The translations under genes and the position numbers were made by a program. The notes beneath the pieces are model-generated. The model did not search any database, was not told the origin of the DNA, and worked only from the letters and a program-made list of their open reading frames with translations. Below are positions 1 to 6,807 of a stretch of 6,807 bases of DNA, one piece after another (position 1 is the stretch's first letter; every line of letters starts with the position of its first letter). The stretch is taken from positions 1 to 6,807 of the forward strand of contig CAJZFF010000093.1 of assembly GCA_915069725.1 (NCBI GenBank), written 5' to 3'. The stretch is from an uncultured Actinomyces sp. GTDB taxonomy: Bacteria > Actinomycetota > Actinomycetes > Actinomycetales > Actinomycetaceae.

Positions 1-761
1 GGTCGGATCGGGGCCGAGGGGAGGAACGACCACCCGGGCTCGATATGCCAGCCGGTGACGTAGGGATCCTCCGCCCAGGCGGGATCCGGCAGTTCGCCGT
101 CGCGCTCCTTCCAACCGTCGGTGATGCAGAAGAGGGTCTCGGGCGCATAGGTGGGCGTGGGGATCGACATGCGCGGGTCTCGCCGCGCCAGCGTCCTGAG
201 CACCGGCTCGCCGACCATGCGCACCAGCTCGGATCCCTGGAGCTCCAGCCACGCCGAGTTCAGCATGAGCGCCGTCAGGGCCCCGGGGTGCCGGTCGGCC
301 CACAGGCAGGCGGTGAGTCCGCCGGCGGAGTGCCCGCACATGACGACGTCGGTCTCCCAACCGCGCTCGGAGCGGATGGCCGCCAAGGCCAGGCTGATCT
401 CCTCGTCATAGTCGGTCAGCGAGGTGATCCACCCCGGCATCTGCCCCTCGCGCAGGGAACGCCCGTAGCGGCGCAGGTCCAGGGCGTAGAAGGCTCCGCC
501 CAGGCGCGAGATCTGGCGCGCCAGCTCGGTCTGGAAGAAGTAGTCGTTCCAGCCGTGCAGGTAGAGGTAGATGAAGGTGGGGGTGGTGGGGGTGCCCGGC
601 AGGGCGCCGGGGTCAAGGGCCGGCAGGTGGCGCACCAGGGTGGCGACGGCGCCGTCGTCCTCGTCGTCGGGCAGCAGCTCCAGGGTGCGGGCCTCGAAGC
701 CCGGGCCCAGGAAGTCCGGTCCCCAGGCGTCCACCGGCGCGTGCTCGGTCGTTGCGTTCAC
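1..761 (-). CDS. Alpha/beta hydrolase (serine hydrolase, S33/monoglyceride-lipase-like), C-terminus cut by window edge
   Basis: The minus strand is open from a GTG at 761 to the left edge, giving 253 residues with no stop, so the C-terminus is missing. An oxyanion-hole HG lies at residues 69-70 (context LYLHGWNDYF). A strand-turn DLRRYGRS spans 95-102. The nucleophile elbow GHSAG at 143-147 puts the catalytic Ser at 145. These are the landmarks of the Hydrolase_4/serine aminopeptidase S33 fold, usually cytoplasmic esterases or lipases acting on acyl esters; the substrate cannot be read from the sequence. The catalytic Asp and His should lie near or beyond the edge and are not assigned. The GTG is chosen because no other in-frame start lies nearby and a G-rich stretch precedes it; the ATG at 769 is out of frame and reaches a stop after three codons. 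The first 60 residues are acidic and variable. A large palindrome sits 64 bp upstream and could control the gene. The family call is firm; the biological role is unknown. Confidence 0.88.
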   Translation of the reverse strand, partial: MNATTEHAPVDAWGPDFLGPGFEARTLELLPDDEDDGAVATLVRHLPALDPGALPGTPTTPTFIYLYLHGWNDYFFQTELARQISRLGGAFYALDLRRYGRSLREGQMPGWITSLTDYDEEISLALAAIRSERGWETDVVMCGHSAGGLTACLWADRHPGALTALMLNSAWLELQGSELVRMVGEPVLRTLARRDPRMSIPTPTYAPETLFCITDGWKERDGELPDPAWAEDPYVTGWHIEPGWSFLPSAPIR

Positions 762-808
762 GCCCCCATGATGGCACCGCTCGCCGTGAGGGGGTGCCGC
801 GACGGAAC

Positions 809-880
809 TCTCACTCACCAACCAGAACTTCACAAACGACCCGGAGCCGCGTCGTTTCTGAAGTTCCTGTCGAAGTGAGA
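809..880. repeat. Long nested inverted repeat (42-bp palindrome core plus outer stem)
   Basis: The core spans 825-866. Arm segments GAACTTCA (825-832) and TGAAGTTC (859-866) pair perfectly, AAACGAC (834-840) pairs with GTCGTTT (851-857), and CGG (842-844) pairs with CCG (847-849) around a central AG. Only C833/C858 and C841/C850 fail to pair. An outer stem, TCTCACT (809-815) with AGTGAGA (874-880), is offset by a 10- versus 8-base spacer. There is no T-tract on either side, so it is not a typical intrinsic terminator. It lies just upstream of the minus-strand hydrolase start and overlaps the only promoter-like boxes there. An operator or a cruciform/RNA hairpin is therefore most likely; an end of a lost mobile element is the alternative. 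Confidence 0.8.
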
Positions 881-1060
881 CGGGTGGGGTGCAGCTGCGG
901 CGGCACATCAATGGTGGGAGGGCTACTCGGTGGGCCGCTGACGAAACGGGCCTCGGCATCGACCCCGGTGACTGCCTTTGGCATCCTTCTCCTGGGCGTC
1001 TGCGCCATGACTGCCTACGACCTCCTGGCCGCCTGAGCCAGGGATGGGAGCTCGCCCTCC

Positions 1061-1219
1061 GAGCCTGCGGTGACCGCGGATACGGCGCTGCGGCTCGGCA
1101 CGTACTTCGGGGTATCCGCGCAGTTCTGACTGAACCTGCAGACCCAATATGACCTTGACGTGGCGGAGGACCGTCTTTCGATGCAGATCGATGCCATCAC
1201 TCCGCTGCGGTTGGCCTGA
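1061..1219 (+). pseudogene. higA: Remnant of a HigA-family antitoxin (C-terminal half, in-frame stop)
   Basis: One frame reads VTADTALRLGTYFGVSAQF, then TGA at 1127-1129, then LNLQTQYDLDVAEDRL and ends ITPLRLA at a TGA (1217-1219). This is the conserved second half of HigA-type XRE antitoxins, whose usual text here is of the form TADTALRLxxxFGxSxxFWxNLQxxYDLxxA. The stop falls exactly where the family has Trp, so a single TGG-to-TGA change explains it. HigA binds and neutralises the HigB ribosome-dependent mRNA interferase and represses its own operon. The first half, with the start of the helix-turn-helix, is not recognisable; upstream codons in the same frame (1010-1060) carry another stop and only vague resemblance. 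No HigB toxin gene is visible within the window. It is thus a decayed toxin-antitoxin relic, most likely inactive. Recognition is from memory of the family; the boundary at 1061 is approximate. Confidence 0.72.
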
Positions 1220-1292
1220 GGCTCGACACGCCGTACAAGTTGGTCAGCCGGCCGAGATGCGTGGCAGCATCGGTGGCATAAGCAGGGAAACA

Positions 1293-1988
1293 GTGCCTGA
1301 GCAGACCAGCACCTATGATGTCGTCGTGATCGGTGGCGGGCCGGCGGGGGAGAACGTCGCCCAGTACGCCATCAAGGGCACCGACCTGACCACGGTCCTC
1401 GTTGGGGGCGAGCTCCTGGGCGGCGAGTGCTCCTACTGCGCCTGCATGCCCAGCAAGGCGTTCCTCGTGCCTATCGAGGTCGCGGCGTCGTCCGCCAACC
1501 TCAGCAGCCTGCGCCCGGCCGAACTGTCCGTGCTCGATCTGCTCAAGCGTCGTGACGAGTGGGTTTCCCGCTACAACGACGCTGGTCAGGTGCGCTGGGC
1601 CGAGGGTGCCGGCCTCGACGTCGTTCGCGGATGGGCTCGCCTCGACGGTGAACGGCGCGTCGCTGTGAGAACCGCTGAGGGGGAGCGGGTCCTTCGCGCC
1701 CGCCGCGCTGTCGTTCTCGCCACTGGCGCGCAGCCCGTCATGCCTGCTGCGTTCCAAGGCCTTGAGGCCCGGGACTCGCGTGACGCCACCGGCGTGCAGG
1801 AGATCCCGCAGCATCTCATCGTCGTCGGTGGCGGGGTCGTCGCCTGCGAGGCCGCCACGTGGATGTCCGCCCTGGGCTGCGATGTCACCATGCTGGTGCG
1901 TGGTCCCCGCCTCCTGTCGGCTGTGGAGTCCTTCGCCTCCCGACTCATCGAGTCCTTCACCAGCGAGGCCTCCTATGAAGGAGAATGA
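1293..1988 (+). pseudogene. Truncated pyridine nucleotide-disulfide oxidoreductase (mercuric reductase/lipoamide dehydrogenase-like), N-terminal half only
   Basis: The frame gives 231 residues against about 450-480 for the family. It has an FAD-binding GGGPAG at 14-19 and a redox-active disulfide motif with Cys46 and Cys51 (GGEC-SYCA-CMPSK). The ATG motif is at 143-145, and the start of the NAD(P) domain, GGGVVA, is at 179-184. Similarity fades near residue 225 and the frame ends SYEGE-stop. The rest of the NAD domain, the central domain and the dimerisation domain with the catalytic His-Glu pair are absent, so electron transfer to a substrate is not expected. The GTG at 1293 is chosen because AGGGA lies 4 bases upstream and the protein then begins just before the FAD fold; an in-frame ATG at 1257 is the alternative. 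Full-length relatives are cytoplasmic flavoenzymes using NAD(P)H. The HigA relic upstream and the abrupt 3' end point to a rearrangement. Confidence 0.82.
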
Positions 1989-2029
1989 ATGTGATTGTCA
2001 GTATCGACATCGGTGGTGCCGTCTCCTAG
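1978..2029 (+). other. Orphan translation start (ribosome-binding site plus 12-codon frame)
   Basis: AAGGAG at 1978-1983 stands 7 bases before a GTG at 1991, the ideal distance; an in-frame ATG at 1985 is too close to use. From the GTG the frame reads MIVSIDIGGAVS and stops at TAG (2027-2029). The text resembles the first strand of sugar kinases of the ROK or actin-like ATPase fold, which often open with a VxIDIGG phosphate-binding loop. It may be the leftover 5' end of a deleted kinase gene, or a short leader peptide, or chance. It overlaps the end of the truncated flavoprotein and contains the promoter of the next gene. Confidence 0.3.
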
Positions 2030-2038
2030 GATGAGACC
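2004..2038 (+). promoter_or_regulatory. Sigma-70-type promoter for a leaderless methyltransferase mRNA
   Basis: TCGACA at 2004-2009 (5 of 6 matches to TTGACA) is followed by a 17-bp spacer and TAGGAT at 2027-2032 (4 of 6 matches to TATAAT). The A of the methyltransferase ATG lies 7 bases after the -10 box, where transcription should begin. No ribosome-binding site precedes that ATG. This is the arrangement of a leaderless transcript, which is common in actinobacteria. A small GTCTC/GAGAC dyad (2021-2025 with 2033-2037) overlaps the -10 box and could be an operator half-site pair. Confidence 0.6.
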
Positions 2039-2863
2039 ATGATCGGCGCAGGGGTTCAGGAGACTCTCTTCTTCCCGCTTCTGGGGCGGGCTCGTGCTGC
2101 GCGAAGCTGGCCGAGCTGCTTTCAGGACTCCTGGTCCGAGCGCCTGGTCTCGATGGTCTCCGCCTTCCGCCCTGGCGTCGAGGACATGGATATGGGCGAG
2201 ATGCCCGCCGCCGTCTACGCCTTGCGCCACCTTGCCGCCGTGACGGAGATCCGGCGCTACCTGGACACCCACCCCGAAGCCGCCGTCGTCGATCTCGGCT
2301 GCGGACTGGATCGTCTCGTTGACGAGGTCGACAACGGTCGGGCGCTGATCTACAACCTGGACTTCCCCGACGTTCTCGAGTCCCGACGCACCTGGGTCGA
2401 GCCCCATGAGCGAGAGCGGGAGCTCCCCTTCTCCTTAACCGATCATCGCTGGATGGATGAGGTCGACGCCAGCGGCGGACTGATTGCCGTGGCCTCCGGG
2501 GTCTTCTACTTCCTGGAGACCAGCTCAGTTCGTGACCTCGTCAACGCGATGTCCCACCGCTTTCCCGGCGGCCGTCTGGTCTACGACTCCGAGTCCCCGG
2601 AGATGGTCGCGATGAGCGAGCAGGCCGTCCGGGATCGAGGAATCGACGCGGCCCCCATGCCCTTCCGGGTCGCCGACCCCTGCGCCGCACACACCTGGAG
2701 TCCCCGCGTCTCCCAGATCAGGGTGAACTTCGACCTGTCCTCCTACGCCGCCGATCCCTCAGCCCTTCCTGCACAGGTACTCGAGGGCTGCGCTCAGATG
2801 AGGCAGGGTCGGGCTCTCTATGAGGTCATCGCCGATTTTGCCGTCTCAGGGGAACTCTGCTGA
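2039..2863 (+). CDS. Class I SAM-dependent methyltransferase, TcmP/leucine carboxyl methyltransferase-like
   Basis: The 274-residue protein is full length for the LCM/TcmP-type family, which transfers a methyl group from S-adenosylmethionine to carboxyl or hydroxyl oxygens. The SAM-binding motif I is VVDLGCGLD at 83-91. The acidic end of strand 2 is Asp108 in NLDFPDV. The post-motif text VDNGR at 97-101 is typical of the family, as is the opening GVQETLFFPLLGRA (5-18). GVFYFLE (about 159-165) matches the usual motif IV region, and FPGGRLVYD follows. The usual Thr after GLD is replaced by Arg92. The ATG at 2039 is supported by a promoter that would make the transcript leaderless. Leu133 uses a TTA codon, rare in GC-rich actinobacteria; I noticed no other in the genes here. 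It may be co-transcribed with the isomerase 54 bp downstream. The natural substrate is unknown; no polyketide genes are nearby. Confidence 0.85.
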   Translation: MIGAGVQETLFFPLLGRARAARSWPSCFQDSWSERLVSMVSAFRPGVEDMDMGEMPAAVYALRHLAAVTEIRRYLDTHPEAAVVDLGCGLDRLVDEVDNGRALIYNLDFPDVLESRRTWVEPHERERELPFSLTDHRWMDEVDASGGLIAVASGVFYFLETSSVRDLVNAMSHRFPGGRLVYDSESPEMVAMSEQAVRDRGIDAAPMPFRVADPCAAHTWSPRVSQIRVNFDLSSYAADPSALPAQVLEGCAQMRQGRALYEVIADFAVSGELC

Positions 2864-2917
2864 CTCATTGACCGGGGCATACTCGCCTTCCGTGACGAGG
2901 CCTGAGAGACTTGGCGC

Positions 2918-3367
2918 ATGCGAATCGCCATCGGTGCCCCGGGCAATGGAGCCCTTCTGAAGGACGCTCTTGAGGAACGACTGGTCGAGGACGGGCGCGT
3001 GAGCGACGTCCTCGACTTGTCCACGCCGGAGATCACCTACCCGGAGGTCTCCTTCCAGGTCGCCCGGGCAGTCGCCGAGGGGCGGGTCGACCGAGGGCTT
3101 CTCATCTGCGGCACCGGTGTGGGAACGGCCATCGCGGCCAACAAGGTGCCCGGGGTGCGCGCGGCGACCGCGCACGACCTGCTCACCGTGCGCGGCTCGG
3201 TGGAGAACTACGACGCCCAGATCCTGTGCATGGGACAGAACGTCATCGCCGCCCCCGCCGCCTGGGCGCTCATCGACATCTGGCTCGACCTGCGCCACGA
3301 CCCCACCAGCAGCTACGGCCCCAAGGTCGGCGAGATCGCCGCCTACGAGGCGCGCCTCCACTCCTGA
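2918..3367 (+). CDS. RpiB/LacA/LacB-family sugar-phosphate isomerase with altered N-terminal active site
   Basis: At 149 residues the protein has normal length for this family of cytoplasmic aldose-ketose phosphate isomerases (ribose-5-phosphate, galactose-6-phosphate, erythrulose-4-phosphate). The core LLICGTGVGTAIAANKVPGVRAA (61-83) is the family signature: Cys64 is the catalytic base, the GTGxG loop holds the reaction intermediate, and NKxxGxRAA binds phosphate. Tyr41-Pro42 and AQILCMGQ (100-107) also fit. The oddity is the opening MRIAIGAPGNG: the family normally has an Asp-His or Asp-x-x-Gly at positions 8-9, used for substrate and phosphate contacts, and here these are Pro8-Gly9. The C-terminal half resembles the erythrulose-4-phosphate isomerase branch more than classical RpiB, but I would not name the substrate. 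The ATG at 2918 has a modest GAGAG 9 bases upstream. A weak CATACT -10-like box at 2878 might give it its own promoter; otherwise it follows the methyltransferase. Confidence 0.85.
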   Translation: MRIAIGAPGNGALLKDALEERLVEDGRVSDVLDLSTPEITYPEVSFQVARAVAEGRVDRGLLICGTGVGTAIAANKVPGVRAATAHDLLTVRGSVENYDAQILCMGQNVIAAPAAWALIDIWLDLRHDPTSSYGPKVGEIAAYEARLHS

Positions 3368-3502
3368 CGGCGGCCCCATCGAGCGGACAGGTGCCCAGGG
3401 CGCTATCCGCAGCATCTAAGTGCGTGGCCCCTATCGGAAACCCATCGCGGTCGCTGTCTACGAGGGCGCCTGAGAATCGCCCTGGCGCCGCAAGAGGCAT
3501 CC

Positions 3503-3623
3503 GTGTCCAAAATGGATACAAAGGAGTCCGAGGCCCGACATAGCCGCTGACTGAACCGCGGAATCACGCGGTTTCTTTCTGCGCGTCCGAACTGGGGCGA
3601 GCCTTTGTATCCGATTTGGACAC
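3503..3623. repeat. Pair of 22-bp inverted repeats, each an imperfect GTRTCC-N5-GGAYAC operator-like site
   Basis: The copies at 3503-3524 and 3602-3623 are reverse complements at 20 of 22 positions. The core of each is itself a dyad, GTRTCC-N5-GGAYAC (3503-3519 and 3607-3623), followed on the inner side by AAAGG. Site centres are 104 bp apart, close to ten helical turns, as expected for two operators bridged by a DNA loop. Alternatively the 121-bp unit, with 22-bp ends and a non-coding interior carrying a terminator, could be a miniature inverted-repeat transposable element. I see no convincing target-site duplication at its edges. Confidence 0.75.
3554..3580 (+). terminator. Rho-independent terminator hairpin
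   Basis: AACCGCG (3554-3560) pairs with CGCGGTT (3567-3573) around a six-base GAATCA loop. The run TTTCTTTCT (3572-3580) follows on the plus strand. It would end transcripts from the isomerase gene, leaving a 3' untranslated region of about 190 bases, or a short RNA begun within the enclosing inverted repeats. It insulates the efflux genes downstream from upstream reading. Confidence 0.65.
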
Positions 3624-3631
3624 CGCCCAGC

Positions 3632-3670
3632 ACATCGTGGCCGGTCGCGCTGCGCGTGGGGCCGCGATGT
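3632..3670. repeat. Imperfect inverted repeat (11-bp arms) in the TetR upstream region
   Basis: ACATCGTGGCC (3632-3642) is complementary to GGCCGCGATGT (3660-3670) at 10 of 11 positions, with a T/G apposition that could wobble-pair in RNA on one strand. The loop contains CGCG-CTG-CGCG, which can extend the structure. There is no T-tract. It may be a leader-RNA hairpin if transcription starts upstream of it, or a protein-binding dyad; the sequence does not decide. Confidence 0.45.
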
Positions 3671-3704
3671 CCGGTGCATGACCCGCGTGAGGAACCTCGC
3701 GCAA

Positions 3705-3739
3705 ACTTGCATTGAGTGCAAGTCTGCACTGAGTGCAAG
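3705..3739. promoter_or_regulatory. Two tandem TGCA-type operators at the start of the TetR gene
   Basis: TTGCATTGAGTGCAA (3707-3721) is a perfect 5-bp-arm dyad. A second copy, TGCACTGAGTGCA (3725-3737), follows on the same strand with a 17-bp period; GCAYTGAGTGCAAG is shared at 3709-3722 and 3726-3739. Short palindromes of about 15 bp immediately before a TetR gene are the usual autoregulatory target of that family. The regulator encoded at 3748 is the natural candidate to bind here, probably as two dimers, blocking transcription of itself and the pump. Confidence 0.75.
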
Positions 3740-3747
3740 ATGGTGGC

Positions 3748-6801
<3,054 letters not shown>

Positions 6802-6807
6802 GGCCGA

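Larger units (their letters stand above)
762..1292. other. Gene-poor, degraded stretch between hydrolase and flavoprotein fragment
   Basis: No intact gene is convincing over these roughly 530 bases. The stretch holds the palindrome at 809-880 and a HigA antitoxin remnant at about 1061-1219. A possible weak promoter for the hydrolase on the minus strand has a TTGTGA -35 at 835-830, a 17-bp spacer and a poor GAGAGT -10 at 812-807; it overlaps the palindrome and is only a suggestion. Between 881 and 1060 there is nothing I can assign. A 41-codon frame at 911-1036 ends in a hydrophobic stretch, but has no ribosome-binding site and no family resemblance I recognise. Confidence 0.6.
3368..3747. other. 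Signal-rich intergenic region between isomerase and TetR genes
   Basis: No protein-coding frame is convincing over these 380 bases. From left to right it holds a small dyad AGGGCG/CGCCCT (3463-3468 with 3478-3483) without a T-tract, the inverted-repeat pair at 3503-3623 enclosing a terminator, a hairpin at 3632-3670, and two tandem operators at 3705-3739. No strong promoter hexamers stand out. The best candidate for the regulator gene is ATGACC at 3678-3683 with CAAACT at 3702-3707 and an 18-bp spacer, just upstream of the operators; this is weak. Confidence 0.6.

Noticed and set aside
45..878. A 277-codon plus-strand frame opposite the hydrolase
   Set aside because: It is antisense to a clear alpha/beta hydrolase with GHSAG motif, and its Gly/Gln/Val-rich product resembles no protein.
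809..880. The palindrome as an integron attC site
   Set aside because: The expected RYYYAAC/GTTRRRY core sites and the pattern of extrahelical bases are not present, and there is no integrase or cassette array.
809..880. The palindrome as a rho-independent terminator
   Set aside because: No run of T follows the stem on either strand, and no gene ends next to it.
911..1036. Possible 41-residue membrane peptide ending in a hydrophobic stretch
   Set aside because: There is no ribosome-binding site and no recognised family, and it sits in the degraded zone in the same frame as the HigA relic. It could equally be debris.
2846..3415. A 189-codon minus-strand frame opposite the isomerase
   Set aside because: It is a shadow of the isomerase gene; the plus frame has the full RpiB-family signature.
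3503..3739. The repeats upstream of the TetR gene as a CRISPR array
   Set aside because: There are only two inverted and two short direct copies, with no regular repeat-spacer pattern and no cas genes.
3733..3747. GTG at 3733 as the TetR start
   Set aside because: It lies inside the second operator dyad and adds five residues not typical of the family; 3748 is preferred, though the choice is not proven.

Overview
The window is GC-rich DNA (close to two-thirds G+C by eye, with a strong G/C bias at third codon positions) from a high-GC Gram-positive bacterium. The gene mix suggests an Actinomyces-like actinomycete: a TcmP-type methyltransferase, a flavoprotein with a CSY.AC redox motif, a TetR regulator next to a DHA2 efflux pump, and a leaderless promoter. 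That assignment rests on gene content and style, not on a search.

Layout from left to right. Positions 1-761 (minus strand) hold most of an alpha/beta hydrolase whose C-terminus runs off the left edge. Positions 762-2030 look like a decayed or rearranged zone. It begins with a strong 42-bp palindrome with an outer stem (809-880). Next come the C-terminal half of a HigA-type antitoxin broken by an in-frame TGA (about 1061-1219) and the first half of a pyridine nucleotide-disulfide oxidoreductase that stops partway through its NAD domain (1293-1988). A well-placed ribosome-binding site follows, leading to only a 12-codon reading frame. Positions 2004-3367 hold a good promoter that would start transcription at the ATG of a TcmP/LCM-type methyltransferase (2039-2863). 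An RpiB/LacAB-type sugar-phosphate isomerase lacking the usual N-terminal Asp-His pair follows (2918-3367).

Positions 3368-3747 are non-coding but dense with signals. They contain a pair of 22-bp inverted repeats enclosing a terminator hairpin, a further hairpin, and two 17-bp-spaced TGCA-type operators at the start of the next gene. Positions 3748-6293 form an efflux module: a TetR-family repressor and a 14-TM DHA2 (EmrB/QacA-type) transporter 59 bp downstream. The last gene (6211-6801, minus) is a small multi-pass membrane protein of unknown function. It converges on the transporter and overlaps its 3' end by 83 bp.

Functional reading. The only clear functional partnership is repressor plus pump: the TetR protein probably binds the two TGCA sites at its own start, controlling itself and the pump in one transcript until a toxic ligand releases it. 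The methyltransferase and isomerase may be co-transcribed (54-bp gap), but their activities do not form an obvious pathway. I see no complete new defence or mobile system. The most unusual material is the 121-bp inverted-repeat element with an internal terminator (3503-3623), the 42-bp palindrome, and the gene-fragment scar between 880 and 2030.
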